From Diorhabda sublineata (Eukaryota; Arthropoda; Insecta; Coleoptera; Chrysomelidae): 64,000 nucleotides of DNA. Both the position numbers and the translations under genes were made by a program. Under the pieces are notes generated by a model, which did not search any database, was not told where the DNA came from, and saw nothing but the letters and a program-made list of their open reading frames with translations. Where the stretch lies: the NCBI RefSeq assembly GCF_026230105.1, contig NC_079474.1, positions 37,214,294-37,278,293 of the forward strand, given 5' to 3'. Below are positions 1-12,539 of the stretch, in pieces (the stretch's first letter is position 1; every line of letters starts with the position of its first letter).

Positions 1-344
1 CAAAATAATTTTCCACTTCTTCTCTCACTATTTTTATGTATTGTCCGAATTGAATATTCTGATAATATGTTACTCGTCTGAGTAGAAAACGATGTTCCAG
101 CTTCAATCCCATTGATAATGGTATTGGATTTACATTACATCATCTCATTCGATACTATTTTCAATTATAATCCATGAATTGTAAAATAGAGATGAGTATT
201 TTATAGTTAGGATGAGCGGTTATTACATTGCTTTTTATGAAAAATCAGCCTTTACTCTCATCCTCGAAAAACTAGTTGAATTACCACTGGTGATTATTCG
301 ATATAATCCAAAAACTAAGCGAAAATACTGAAAATGGAAGTATT

Positions 345-630
345 CTGAATCAATGAGACCAACAAACCACGTCAAAGTCGGATCTCAAAATGAGATTTTC
401 CATTGACTATGGGGACTTTTTGCACTACGAATATGCTCCGACACATTATACGATCACTAAAGAATACTACGTTGAAATATTGAAAACATTACGGGACATA
501 GACAGATGAAAATTGGACAAACGACATCACCTCGACAATACGCATTCATTTACCAACTGCAACTTTTGACTCTTTTCCAGAAAACAATTTTCGCTCAAAG
601 AACACGGTTAGGTTACGATGTGAGGAAGAC
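345..630 (+). pseudogene. mariner-type transposase fragment (SETMAR/GVQW-like lineage)
   Basis: A decayed piece of the catalytic half of a mariner transposase. One frame reads KPRQS, then after a one-base shift DYGDFLHYEYAP, TITKEYYVEILKTLRDI, and further on HLDNTHSFT. This matches the family pattern K-x-R-Q-S-(K/R)...FFDxxGxxHHEF.P...T(V/I)NKEYYLEVLRRLRD...HHDNAxxHT in order and spacing. The HLDN motif would carry the second catalytic aspartate. The DNA-binding half and the C-terminus are absent and there are stops and at least two frame changes, so it cannot be functional. No terminal repeats were found. The lineage is inferred from the motif style. Confidence 0.6.
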
Positions 631-659
631 GATCAAAACTAATGTACGGAGTAGAGATA

Positions 660-3200
660 ATTGAAATTGGACTAATTTGAAATAGATAACCCACTTAATA
701 CTGAAAAATTACATCAACTACTAATAAAAATACGAAATGCTAGATTGTATATGAAGATATTGAGAAAATGTTTATATACTGACAAGAAACTTTTATTTAC
801 CATCGGTATTTATTCGACTTTCTATTATTGATCAATAAATATATATTGTCTTGTCGCTTTTCTTAGTATATCCCATATCTAAGTAGTAAATACTCGAAGA
901 CTCTAATCTCAAATAACTCTTATCAATCTAATCATACCCCATTTCAAAAATAATAACAATTTTTCTGGTCTATAAAAGATGTAACTCCATAAAATATAAT
1001 GGAAGATTTGCTTTTTTAATATTCTCGGAAATCTCCCATAAATTCACCCATGACAAAATTCTTTTAACGAATTTATTTAAATTATTGATATTTTTTTGTC
1101 GGTAAGATTACAACTTACCACAAAGTATGGGATATACAGAAGAATATTCAATTTCTATATACATTCCGTATATTTTATGGAAATGCGAAGAATATCTCTC
1201 TTTGGATCTTGAATATCTTTTTACTGGTAGCAACGACTATATGATAATTCACTTTGGGTTGTTGCGTCTGGTTAAATAATGGGTTTTCTGCCGAATCGGT
1301 CTTTGTCACATCTTATTTATTTGATAAGATTTAAAGCTTCAAAACAGTAAATTCATGTCTAAATACATAATTTTTCATAATAATAATTTGCATACAAAAC
1401 AAACATCTTCCACTTTGGTAATTAACGACACTACTAGGAATGGATTATATTTTTGTTACTATGTCAATATCATTTTGTTAGATGTTTTATAGTGTGTTTA
1501 ATCTTGCTTGATTTGCATTTTGGAGTTAATTTTTAATTATTAGGTAACTATGAGTAAGTTTAGTGTGACCTATTTGTAAACTAGTTAGGTTAACTAGAAG
1601 TATCTTTCGCTGATAGACAGCGACCAGGGCCACTTGTTTTCCCACAATTTTACATTTCTCGTTTAAGTAGTATTATTATATTGTTGTACACTATCAACTG
1701 CATATAACTCTCGGTTTCACAAATTACTACTTCTCGTACGCTTCAACTGCTTTAATGCGCTTAATTTTCTAATTTTCCTAAATATCAGTATGAGGAGAAA
1801 CCCTGACTATTTTAACTATTCCTACAGTGTTATTCATATGTTCACACTTATTTACACAAAACCAAAAAATACACAAGATCTCTCACAAAAACAGACTCCT
1901 TTAACATAATTCATATAATGAACCATTTATAGAAATATGAAAAGCTTGGTTTATGCAGCTAAAAGTAGAAATTAAGATTAAATTAAGAGAGATTCAATTA
2001 CTATTTGAAAGACACTGAAATGGTACTTCTAGTTCATGCTAGACATCATAGACAACACAAAGAGTTCGCAAACTTTTAATTTCTTAATTTAATTCCTGAG
2101 TGAGGTTGTGAGCACAGAATACGTCAAGTCAGTCTGTATTGGTGGTATTGTTATGTTTACAACATCCTTTTTCTTTGGTTATGTAAATACTATTCGCGTT
2201 ATTTAAAACTAATGTTAAAAAAAGAAAAAAGCAATGTCCGAAAGTCAGCAATGTCCTTGTATGATGTACAATGATAGACAGTGTCAGGAGATTTCCACAT
2301 TTGTATGACAAAAAGGACTCATACAGGGAATTTATATTTGCTTACCAGAAATTTATGATTATCTTTAATTTACTGCATCAATCTAAAAATTACCACCAAA
2401 GTTTAGTTTGATGTTAATTCTAATTTAGTTTTCATTTTGGCTCCATAAAACAACCTTAAACCATGTAGATATTTTATGTATCAACTGTTTTGGGTATAAA
2501 ATGTTATTAAAAAATAATTTATTCCTTGCAATTTTATGTAAAGCTCATCAGTGATACAATTCCGGAGAGTCCCGAGTTTTATCTAAGCACTTTCAAATAG
2601 CGAAATGAGTTTTACAATAAAGTAATATCGGTTATAAAAATAATATCGGAACTGAGAATATTTTAATAAAAACCTCAATAAATCACCACTTTAGTATATT
2701 TTATTTGAAAAGTATTATTTGATTGTTTATTTCTAAATGTTTTCACTACCTCAGAGGTGAAAAACTGCTTTCAATCAACTTCATTTGCCAAATTTGTGGT
2801 CTTTTTTTGTTTCTTAAATTTAATTGATTTTTGAAAAGATTTTTTCCACAATCGTATCGTTTATTCTGTTGACACCAATTTTGATGGTTCCACATATTTC
2901 CGTTGCTGTTTGGTCTTGACAATTCATATGATTTTTTTATAACTCCTTCTGATTTTAGGTATCTTACGATAGGAAATTAGTGTTAAATATAAAATTGACG
3001 TTTGGACCTCGGTATTTTCTTGTTAAAATATTACTTGACATAATTATATTAATCGCTAGATCAAATTTCAAAAATACCTGAAAGTCATCAATTAAATTGT
3101 CCGCTTTGCATTGAAATTCACAAAATATTTCGTCCAGATGCATGTGAATCATTTATAAAACTTCTCCCCTTCTTATATTCAATAAATAAGGTACTTGATA
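660..3200. other. AT-rich region, nothing recognised
   Basis: About 2.5 kb of strongly A+T-rich sequence. Open frames here are short (about 60 codons) and their translations are low-complexity or unlike any family I know. No inverted termini, tRNA or conserved motif was seen. Confidence 0.5.
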
Positions 3201-3214
3201 TATAATATTTCTTC

Positions 3215-3530
3215 TTCTATTTTTGACGATAGTGATGCTGTTTAGAGAAGACAGACATCTTAGTATTTAAAAAAGAGATTAAAAGATCAACAATGCGATA
3301 AAAACTAAAACTGCATTAACAAATTTAGAGAAACATTTAATCATAAAAATTAAAAAGTTCCTGGAAAGGAATCAAATAAAAGGTAAAGAGAATTTTCGGA
3401 AATGGATTACATACATATGAACGAGAAAGCTCTTAGTGATAAAAAAGAAAATTTATTAATTTTAATGCCACTACGTATAATTTAATAGGTGGCTTCTACA
3501 TAAGAGACCTGAAAACAAAACAATTTATCA
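3215..3530 (+). repeat. dispersed repeat 'B', copy 1
   Basis: About 310 bp closely resembling 7950-8255 in the same orientation. Shared blocks include AAAAAAGAGATTAAAAGATC, GAACGAGAAAGCTCTTA and GGCTTCTACATAAGAGACCTG, in the same order with small indels. The second copy lies between two copies of another repeat ('A'); here B stands alone. No protein similarity was seen in any frame. It could be part of a non-autonomous element or an old segmental duplication. Confidence 0.75.
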
Positions 3531-3894
3531 AGAAAACCATATAAAAAGGTGAAGTGAAAAGTTTATTTGTATGTATGTATGTATATTCTTAGTACTTATC
3601 TAATAATTTTGACATTTTTCCAATTCTATCCCAATATATTATATAATTTTCCGGATTTTCCCGTTTATTTATAAAGTTACTTCTTTCCTGATGTCATTTT
3701 TAATTTTACACAGTAAGTGATCATCGCTGTATATAGAAATTTTTCAAGTACATCCAGCTTTTCCAAATAAAAAGTTTATTTGAAAACTTACGAAAATACA
3801 AGATAGAAAATAACTTTTTTCTTCTTAAAAGACTTACATATGAATCTAAATATTATAAGGATGAAAAGTTCTATTGAAGTTTTTATTACTTTTG

Positions 3895-4045
3895 TGTTGA
3901 CTTCGCGTCTTCGCGCCGGGTACATGAGCGCTATGGTTTTATATCTCTGTGTTTTGCATAACCCTTTTACATCTTTCCTGTTGCTCTTGTTTATGAGAAT
4001 ATGATCAATTATAGACCTTCCATTTTTGCTAATAACCTTCATTGT
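3895..4045 (-). pseudogene. non-LTR retrotransposon endonuclease fragment (RTE-like)
   Basis: The minus strand encodes NGRSIIDHILINKSNRKDVK, resembling the C-terminal part of the apurinic-like endonuclease of RTE-type LINEs (pattern: RSIIDY-hydrophobic-hydrophobic...NRKDVKDVRVKRGPEI..SDHYLV). A frameshifted continuation carries NTEI and an HSAHV stretch where the SDHYLV catalytic motif is expected, so the catalytic Asp-His pair is not preserved. Only about 50 codons are recognisable and no reverse transcriptase follows. A short chance similarity remains possible. Confidence 0.45.
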
Positions 4046-5084
4046 GTCATCAATGAAACGTAGTAGTCTCTAGTTTAATATACAATATTTATATACCTCA
4101 CCCTATTGTTGTCTCCTTTATTTCTTTACATATATACGTCTCTTAAGATGTTGTATGTAGTCTTTTACTAATCTATTTCAAGCATCTTCTATTGGTTCAC
4201 TTAAACTTTTCAAAATTATTTTACTGTCGGTCTTTCAGCCTCAGTTGGTCGTACCTATACACTATAATTATCATTATGCTCTGTATTCATTAAATTAAAT
4301 GAATAAATTATATTCACTACTATGTAATAATGTCCAAAATTGAGATGATAATTCACGTAGGTGCCCAATTTTCAAGAGTTTATAAGTTAAGCGATGCTCG
4401 AAAGTAAAATCTTTCTCTAAAAACCTTCATAACCATCAAAAAATAATAACTTCTTTTCCCCTCTTCTGTTGTCATGACGACGTAGCCGTTCTTTTCTAAG
4501 GTGTCCGCGTTAAACAGCACCGGCCTGTATGAATCGTGACAATTCAGAACAATAATTGTTTGAAACACCATTTATTCATTTAAAAGGAAACACTACATTG
4601 TATCATCTCAAGTTTCCACGGAATAAATATAAATAAATTTATATTTATTTGAAATTTGTCCAGGAGCAAATTAAGCCTTCCGATATTAACTTTTTGAACA
4701 GATAAATGAATTCAATTGGATTCGAACTACGTTATATTGTATTTTGATTATATGATTACATATGGCATGCTAAGAATGAAAATAGCGAAATGCAAAATTG
4801 CTGCTTTTTTTAAAAAAGAAGAGAGTAACGTTAAATTATTCCTGTTGCATAGTGTACTATTGATTTTAATTTTAAAAATTACTCATACTCATATGAACAG
4901 TTTCAATAACTAGTTCAATCATATTTTATTTGAAAAAGTTTTGACAATAAGTTACTCTAGATTTGAAGAAATTTGAATATCGAATGAAAAATTGGATTCC
5001 AGATTGAATTGATGCATTCCGGATTAGATCATTTTTTTCTCACATTGGAATAATTAAGAGATTCAAATAGATTTTCAGTATCCG

Positions 5085-7033
5085 GGACGTATACTTTCTA
5101 AATTATACATTCGAATATTATGAATTTTTAATAGATGATTACTTATGTAAAGTGTTTGATGGAATATGCACATAGCAAAAATGAATTCATTTTTGGACAA
5201 AAAGGTACTCTTTGTTCAACTCGATAAAATTTATGGACTAGGAGATTTGTAGATCGTTGTACATGTCAAGGAAACCGTTCGCCGTAAAAAGACATTCTGC
5301 AAAAAATTATCATAAATTGTTATTATTTATTGAAAATACTTACAGAAGGTATTAAAGCACAATCAAATATTTCTTGAATAAATGATTAATAGATAAACAT
5401 TTATACCACATACTATCGGAAATCATATTACTAGCATAGAAAAAACTTTATATTGATTGAATAATTTTTCATCTATTAGGCTACTATATAGTTACTACGT
5501 GATATTCAATTAAAAACTGCAAGCGACTTAATTTGTTAATGTCAGTTTGCTGGCAATTTTTTCAAAACTTGTCATTAATAATTATCACATCATATTTCAA
5601 GTTTCAATACCGTAGAATTTATCTTTAGTGAATATGCTGACATGCATTTGATGTATGGTTTGGCTTCTGGTATCTCGTCAGAAGCCAGAAGGTTGTATAC
5701 TGAACGCAGAATACCCGACTGTAGAACTTTCTTTAGAGTTGATCGCAGCTTACAGGAAACAGGTTTATTTACATAAACTAAGTAAACTGGTTTCCATTAT
5801 TTTTCATAAAATAATATGTTAGAAAGTGTCCTACGAAAAAAAGTGGCGAAGGACAACGAACTATATTAACACCAGCTTTAGAGCAAAATGCGTTAGATTT
5901 AGTTGATGCTGATTCCACAACTAGCATACGCAAAATGTCTCTACAATTTAAAGTATTAATTGCAGTGCATACCATGGAAGAAGAGGATTATCCAGCAAGA
6001 CTGACCTACGCTCGTTGGTCTCTAGATAAACGAGTTGATAATACATTTGCTGAAAAAGTACTGTTTACTAAGTAGTACTGTTTACTGAAGCTGGTTTCAC
6101 TGTAAACGGTTTTATTAATTCTCCTAATTTACATTTATGGGCAGATGAAAATCCCGACGTTACAATTTTACACCGATTTTGTGTTAATGTGTGGGCAGGA
6201 ATAGTTGGTAATAATTTTGTGGGTACATATGTTATGTGAAGTTTCTCGAAACATTCGTAGAGACATGTGGTTCATGCACGATGAGGACCTCCCCACATCG
6301 TAAATGATGTAAGAATCATCTTAATAACATTTTTCCTAATAGATGCATTTGTTGGGGAGGTCCATTTGCATTGTCATTACGTTCCCCTGAATTAAATAAT
6401 ATGGATTTATTTTTATGGAGATATCTTAGAAGCTTGGTATATGCAACACCAGTGAACATAAAGAACGAAGCGATAGAATAAACTTCCATTGTGATACTAT
6501 AAGGCAGAATCTTGGAATGCTTTTCCAAATTCAAAGAAATATTATCCTTTGACTCCGGAAGAATGTAGAAGAGAAAGATACCCATGTCGAACATTTATTA
6601 TATTTTTTTTGTTTTTATTTGACTGCAGGCTAATTAACTAAATTTATAATAATTTTCCTTAGAATGTCTCTTTATAGCGAAGAGTTTCGTTGGCATGTAC
6701 AACGATCTAAAAATCTACATAAGCCATAAATTTAAGTAAAGAGTACCTTATCAACAAATAAATTGAAAAATTCAATTTGCTATTTTTAGATTGTAAACTT
6801 TGTCCCTGTGAAATTTACGGATTGTTAACCATTGGACATGAGCCACCTGTGCCCCTCAGATCGTAGTGTTGCATTATTATTTCGTCAAATACATTACATG
6901 GACATACATAATCATCTATTAAAAATTCATAATATTCGAATGAATAATTTAGAAAATATACTTAAATATATGTTATGATGTCTCATCATTATTTTCACGT
7001 CATCTACTCACTCCCGAAGTTTTTGCATCAAGA
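5085..7033 (+). mobile_element. Tc1/mariner-superfamily element (DUF4817 type) with long inverted repeats
   Basis: A transposase relic (5632-6600) flanked by long imperfect inverted repeats. The left arm (about 5092-5320) and the reverse complement of the right arm (about 6640-6985) share ATTCGAATATTATGAATTTT, TTAATAGATGATTA, AAGGTACTCTTT, TAGATCGTTGTACATG and AGACATTCT in the same order. The right end finishes in a sequence whose reverse complement begins TACAGGGTGTTCCGGG, a typical Tc1/mariner terminus. The equivalent left terminus is not clear and may be deleted; only a short CCGGG remains near 5083. The arrangement identifies the transposase and its ends as one element rather than chance neighbours. 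Confidence 0.72.
5632..6600 (+). pseudogene. decayed DUF4817-type (Tc1/mariner superfamily) transposase
   Basis: Would have catalysed cut-and-paste transposition. Family blocks appear in order across frame changes. The helix-turn-helix start is MHLMYGLASGISSEARRLY and IPDCRTFFRVDRSLQETG. The linker is LEQNALDLVDAD and TTSIRKMSLQFKV, then EEDYPARLTYARW. The catalytic core has LHLWADENPDVTI, VNVWAGIVGNNFVGTYVM and RRDMWFMHDE. The C-terminal part has WGGPFA, MDLFLWRYLRSLVYATPVN and CRRERYPC. MFMHDG normally carries a catalytic aspartate; here it reads MHDE. Several stops, a short duplicated run near 6058-6085 and a deletion before RRDMW make it inactive. The nearly full-length order of blocks makes this call strong. 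Confidence 0.85.
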
Positions 7034-7694
7034 CCCGGAACACCCTGTAGTTCCAAGTGAGTAGTAGAGATCAGGAAACAAGTTGAAAGTTGTCTTAATT
7101 AGTGGCTTCTCTAAATATCTCGTTAAATGATGAATTCATGCCTTTCGAAAAACTATACACAACGATACTAAAGTCTTTTATAACCATCATATATGGGTTG
7201 ATGAGTTCGTGTTATGAGGTTAATATTTTTTTAGAAAGTATTAACCTTTAAAAGATATTTATGACGCTTAGTTTAATAGTTGTAGATGTTCAAGAAGAAC
7301 GATAATCTGTTAATGATAACTGTACAGAAAAATATCGATAATTATGAAATTATTTTCTGAATACCAGAGCTCAAAAAATTGTTCTAACCCACCGAGTTAT
7401 GGAAAAACAAAGTTAATGCCAATACATCGAATTAACATTAAGCGTAAACATTTATCTATAAGGAAACTCGTATATAGAAACAGTCTATTGTTTGCATATA
7501 TATTATCTGTAATTTTTATTGATGATTGGATGTGTTTCAGGAAAATTCAAAAAATTTCTTGAGTCGATATATCTCAATAGACAAAATTCGTCAAATTATA
7601 ATTAAATACCTGAATAGAATACGTCGTATTGTAACCGAATGCTGTCGTCCGTATTTTAAGATAATTAATAAAAAAAAAGATAATTAATAAAAAT

Positions 7695-8455
7695 TACTAC
7701 TAGATGGAAGTGAGTTCACACCGTATATGCTAATTTCCTAATTCAAATTATATTTTGAATTGCTTCTGCCATAAAGTGTGAGAAATTACTGAATCAATAG
7801 ATGCAGAATGATTCTATATTCCTTTGACCAATAAACTGGGTATACAACAGTCAAAGTTTCGTGAGATATCAGTAATTGAGAAATTCAGTTGTAATACTAA
7901 AGGGTAATGAAAATGATGAATAAAATGAAATGTAATATATAATATTATTTCCCTTGTAGTGACGATGTTTAGACAGGACAAACATCTTAGTACCTAAAAA
8001 AGAGATTAAAAGATCATGAATGCGATAAAAACTAAAATGCGTCAACAAACATGAAATATGTAGAAACCATACATAATATAATCATGAAAATTCAAAGATT
8101 CCTGGAAGGGAAACAAATACAAGGAATAGAGAAGTTTTAAAAATGGCTTACATACATAGGAACGAGAAAGCTCTTAATGATAAAAAAGAAAATTAATGCA
8201 ACTACGAATAATTAAAGTGATGGCTTCTACATAAGAGACCTGAAAACAAGACAATTTATCTATTACTACTAGATGGATGTTAGTACTTTATATGCAAATT
8301 TCCTAATACAAATTATATTTTGAACTGCTTCTGCCATAAAGTGTGAGAAATTCTATATTCATTTGTCCAATAAACTGAGTACACAACAGTCAAAGTTTCC
8401 TGAGATATCAGTAATTGAGAAATTCAGTTATTATACTTAATAGTAATAACAATGA
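7695..8455 (+). repeat. A-B-A' repeat block
   Basis: Unit A (about 7695-7920) and A' (about 8262-8455) are direct repeats sharing TTGCTTCTGCCATAAAGTGT (one base differs), CAATAAACTG, ACAACAGTCAAAGTTTC and GAGATATCAGTAATTGAGAA. A' lacks a block of about 35 bp present in A. Between them lies unit B (about 7950-8255), also found alone at 3215-3530. The layout could be a partial tandem duplication of A+B, or a small element B flanked by A-type direct repeats in the manner of short LTRs. No coding content is seen. Confidence 0.72.
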
Positions 8456-8639
8456 TTTTATAAATAATAAGAAGTTACACTTTTTGGATAAGATTGAATA
8501 TACGTCTCAAATGAAATATGTCAAGTCAAGTCCGTTCCTGATGCTCAACTTTTCCTCAATGTTATTATTCGCTTCTCGTTTCTCAGTTATAACTTTTCAT
8601 ATCAATTTCACCTGCCTTCATTGATTAACATTTTATACC

Positions 8640-9130
8640 GTCCAAGGCGATACTAATAGAAAATAAAAATTTTCGTATTGTAGGGAGAAAATATAAAGAT
8701 AAATATTCACATATTTTCCAAATAATTAAAGTATGTGTATACATTCAATCGATCGAAATAATACAAAAAAAGAATTATAGGGAGAATAAAATTCGTCTTA
8801 TGTAGAAGGAAAAACAAAAATACATAATTATTAACAGTTCGAATAATATGTTTCCGATTAAAAAACAATATTTCTTTAACTTTTCACTTCTTATACCTTT
8901 TTATACGTACGTAGGTGTTGATTTTTTTGATTTTAAATATCGTCCCATTGGAAATTAGTTCTTTAAAATGGTGAAAATATCTACATTTTGACCTACTCCT
9001 ATCTTCATCAAAAAATATCAATATTTGTCCACAAAAATGTAGATATGAATGTGAAAATATACATATATACGCAAAAAAATGATAAATAAGGAGGAAAGAT
9101 AAAAAATAAACGTATCGCATATAGACATAA
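8640..9130. other. AT-rich spacer, nothing recognised
   Basis: Homopolymer-rich AT sequence without recognisable coding potential. The 78-codon minus-strand frame here is composed of Phe/Tyr/Leu/His and Lys runs expected from base composition. Confidence 0.4.
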
Positions 9131-9133
9131 GTA

Positions 9134-9885
9134 CGAGGTCTGGCTATTAAATAACGAGACTGGTTTCGAAAAAGGGTTTTATTGTAAAAATTATTCTACA
9201 TTCGAATGCTCCCCTTCAATATACCCTACCCTCGCCACACACCTTTCAACACGTTTTTTCCATTGATCGAAGCAGTTCTGGAAGTCTTCTTTGGTGAGTG
9301 CCTTTAGGAGCTCTGCTGTTTTTTATTTAACCGCTTCTATCGACTCAAATCGGGTCCCTTTTAAAGCAGATTTTATCCTCGGAAACAAAAAAAGTTGCAT
9401 GGTGAGTACAGCGGGTGTTCAAGCACTGGAGTGCGCTTACTCGCCAAATACTGCTTCACAGGTAGCGCGTTATGGGCATGTGCGTACTCCTAGTGCAAAA
9501 TCGGGCCGTTTTTTACGAACACATTCTCACAGTGTTACCAAAACTGACAAATAGTAAAATTGGTTGACAGTTTGATCCTCTGGAATCCATTCAGTCATCA
9601 CAATACCGTTAATGTCGAAAACAAAGATCAACATTGCCTTGAATTTTGATTTGCTCTCTCGGCCATCATTAAAGCGCTTACACCACTCAAAAACACGCAC
9701 ACGAGATAGAGAATTGTCGCCATAGGCCTCTTGCAACAATTTATAGCACTTTGTCGGAGTTTTTTTCAATTTAACGAGAAATTTGAAAAAGATACTCGTA
9801 CGTTGCTCCTGTTTTCCGTCACACATAATTTTCGTCACGAGAAAAAAACAGCTTCGTTTCCATCCGCTTAGAATACCCGAAAAGA
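9134..9885 (-). pseudogene. internally deleted mariner (SETMAR/GVQW-like) transposase
   Basis: A minus-strand frame from 9838 encodes the mariner N-terminal DNA-binding region (EQRTSIFFKFLVKLKKTPTK, then AYGDNSLSRVRVFEWCKRFN, DGRE). It runs without a break into a catalytic-domain segment (SKSKFKAMLIFVFDINGIV, EWIPEDQTVNQFYYLSVL). The region holding the second helix-turn-helix and the DETW motif is missing, so this is an internal deletion rather than truncation. Downstream, frameshifted pieces of the C-terminus are readable, including DFQNCFDQWKKRVERCVA and GYIEG. The left end begins ACGAGGTCTGGCTATTAAAT, typical of the terminal inverted repeat of this group. No matching right terminus was found near 9885. 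Confidence 0.82.
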
Positions 9886-10016
9886 TAGAACAATGAAATA
9901 TGATAAATCAAAAGCTGATGTTTATTTCACGGCCATGTTTATTACGAATAGAACGTAGTCAATCTGCTCCTATGCGGGGATTTTCTGACTTAACAAAGAA
10001 ACAAGATTCATTTTTA

Positions 10017-10440
10017 TTTCTCAACTTGGTCTCCTTTCAAGTATATACGTATTTCCAGAGAAGCTTCTAACCTTTTCAATCCTTCCAAAAGTAGTTTCTC
10101 CTTAAAATAGTCGTCTACGTAAGCGATGACGTCCTCGTCTAATGAAAATCTCTTTCTTACAAGTAAAACTGTATTGTTAGAAAACAGAGAAAGTCGCGTT
10201 GAAAGCCAGATCTCACAAATACAGTGAGTGGACAACAAATTTGCAGAGCAATTAGAATTTTAGCCATAGAGATCACCGATATTTGATAAGGTCAATAGTT
10301 GATGAATATAACCCCTTAACTATCCTAACGAACGATCGTCATCACTTTTCCGGCTGATGAAACAGTTTTTACTTTTTCGGAGCAGATTTACCCATTGCAA
10401 TCTATGGTATGGAGTTTTTTATCGTTTCATGAATGTGGTA
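10017..10440 (-). pseudogene. mariner transposase C-terminal fragment
   Basis: The end of the frame reads RKRFSLDEDVIAYVDDYFKE, GLKRLEASLE and YLKGDQVEK followed by a stop, matching the mariner C-terminus (GKRFS..EEVI.YVN.YF...GI..LE.RW.KCI.LKGDYVEK). Upstream on the same strand, in other frames, are AKTVSSAGKVMT, GVIFINYL and CCPLTVFVRSGFQRDF at the place of PHPPYSPDLAPSDYF. The third catalytic aspartate region is therefore corrupted. No N-terminal half is present and the flanking mariner at 9.1-9.9 kb is a different lineage. Confidence 0.8.
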
Positions 10441-10444
10441 GGTC

Positions 10445-11160
10445 CTCTTTCATTTTAAGCGTTTTGCCTTTCAAAACCAATATTCATAGACATAAACTAG
10501 ACTTTCAGAATAGCTGAAATTTTAGTGCGAAACCATGCGCACATATATTGATGAGTGCTGATATCTTCATACTAAGTTTGGAAACTTATCAGACAACTCA
10601 ATTACATTACTTTTGATAGTAACTTTGATAACTGCGTACTCTGTATCTTATTATCGATGTTTTTCAGTAAATTTTTTCTACGCATCGATCTTTTGGTTTT
10701 CTCAAAAATATATATACTGGAAGTCGCGATTCCAGTTTTTGCGTAATCATATTCTCAATTACTATGTAATTTTTAAAGTATACTTCACTTTTATTTCATG
10801 CGTACCCGAGTTGTCTATTTTATATCTATCTATGGTTTTTAATTCACATTGATACAAGGATATTTATTATCCACATGGAAGCCCATTTTATCATTTAGGA
10901 TGTGAGAATAAATCTACCTGTTTGTCCATTGACTGAATAAGGATTAGAAAGTTTGAGCGAAAAAGCAAAGCTGAATTGGTAATGAAATCAATTCCAAAAC
11001 CAATACAAAATTCTTATGAATTAAATCTATTGTTAATGCTGACAATATAAAAGAAAGTTTTAGACTGAATGAGGTGAAAATATGAGCAGAGATTTTGAAA
11101 GAAAAATGATATGTTGATAGATAGGTGGATAGAACGAGTAGAACGAGTAGAAATCCATTA
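10445..11160. other. AT-rich spacer
   Basis: No coding similarity recognised. It contains a short exact tandem duplication AGAACGAGTAGAACGAGTAG just before the next mariner left end. Confidence 0.4.
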
Positions 11161-12274
11161 TACGAGGATGGTCCAAGAAGTATCTGGCCTGACCTAGAGA
11201 TGGTACTAGTTGCTTGAAAAATACCACTGTATTATTATATGTCTCAAGTTTGAAGATACCACGTTGCTTAGTATTTGTTTGAGAGCTATCAATTGCGAAC
11301 GCTTCCAGTGAATTTGTAAACATACTTTATTTGAAAAGCGTTAGCATAACCAATAAAAAGCTGAACTAGATTTTACTCTGGTTGAGATTGCTCCTTCGTT
11401 ATCAACAGTAAAATATATGGTAGCAGAGTTTAAACGAGGCCGTATGACCTGCGAAGAATAACATCGCAGTGGTAGACCAAATTAGGAGACGACTCCAGAA
11501 ATGTTAAAAAAAAGTAGTACTGGATGATCGTCAACTGAAAGTGCGCGAGCTAGCAGACATATTAGACACTCCAAAAGTGTGGTACATCGCATATTAATTG
11601 AAAAGTTGGACAGCTGTATGCATGATGGGTGCCACGTTTGCTGACAACGGAATAAAAAAGACAAAAAGTCTTAAAGATGTTTCCATCGAGTGTTTGGCAA
11701 TGTTTCACAGAAATAAAGCCCAATTTTTGTGCCGATTCATAAATTAAAGAATCGGCTCAGAAGAAAGTACAGATCGTTCCATCTGCAGGCAAGGTCATGG
11801 CGTCGGTTTTTTGAGATGCACGTGGGATAATTTTCATTAACTATCTTGAAAAAGGAACACTATGCAACGTTTGAGCAAAGAAATCATTCAAAAACTGCCG
11901 CATTTGGCTAAGAGGAAAGAATTGTTTTATCAAGAGAATGGCCAAGCCCACAAATGCGTTATTGCAATGGCCAAAATTAATTAATTAAAGTTTGAATTGC
12001 TACGTCAAGTACCCTATTCGCCATATTTAGCACTCTCGGAATATTTTCTGTTTCCAGACTTGAAAAAATGTTCAAAGATTTTCCAACAGTGAAGATGTGA
12101 TATCGGCATTTAATGGCTATTTTAAGGATCCTAACGATTCTTATTTTAAAAAGGGTTTCGAACTTAATTAACATCGCTGGGAAAAGTGTATGGAGCTAAA
12201 AGGAGATTACGTTAAAAAATAAATATTTTTTTCAAAAACTTTTGAGATTTGGGACTTCTGGGATCATCCTTGTA
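11161..12274 (+). mobile_element. mariner element (irritans/mellifera-like) with both TIRs, transposase dead
   Basis: The left end (ACGAGGATGGTCCAAGAAGT, after TA at 11161-11162) is the imperfect inverse of the right end (ACTTCTGGGATCATCCTTGT, followed by TA at 12273-12274). This gives TA duplications and a length of about 1.11 kb, slightly short of a normal mariner. Transposase blocks on the plus strand are EFKRGRMTCEE, RQLKVRELADILDT, FPSSVWQCF, VPSAGKVMASVF-stop-DA, PYSPYLALSEYFLFP and ELKGDYVKK. The segment carrying the DETW motif is missing, the third catalytic Asp (YSPDLA) is replaced by Tyr, and the Trp of VFWDA is TGA. It is a fossil insertion. The same family occurs at 16.5-16.9, 17.5-18.6 and 44.2-44.8 kb. 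Confidence 0.9.
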
Positions 12275-12539
12275 CAGTATAAAACATTTATTTCATGCTA
12301 AAAAATGTTTGTATTTTGATGATTCCTCCAATTTAATTTCCTTGTGATTCAATATATACGTTTGAAGTTTATTTTTATTATTAGGTTCTATTTACTGGCA
12401 CAATACTCATCTTCTCAGTCATTTCTTTTTTTTCTCCTGCTAGTTGTGTATACAAGCTATTAACATTTCAAAAGTATTGTTTACGAGTCTAGAAATCATC
12501 TCTTGCCGATAGTCGTTGTAGGTAAGGAGTGATATGCCG
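12275..12539. other. AT-rich spacer
   Basis: Nothing recognised. Confidence 0.35.

Noticed and set aside
4700..4800. GGATTCGAAC, reverse complement of a tRNA T-loop
   Set aside because: No acceptor, D or anticodon stem can be formed around it.
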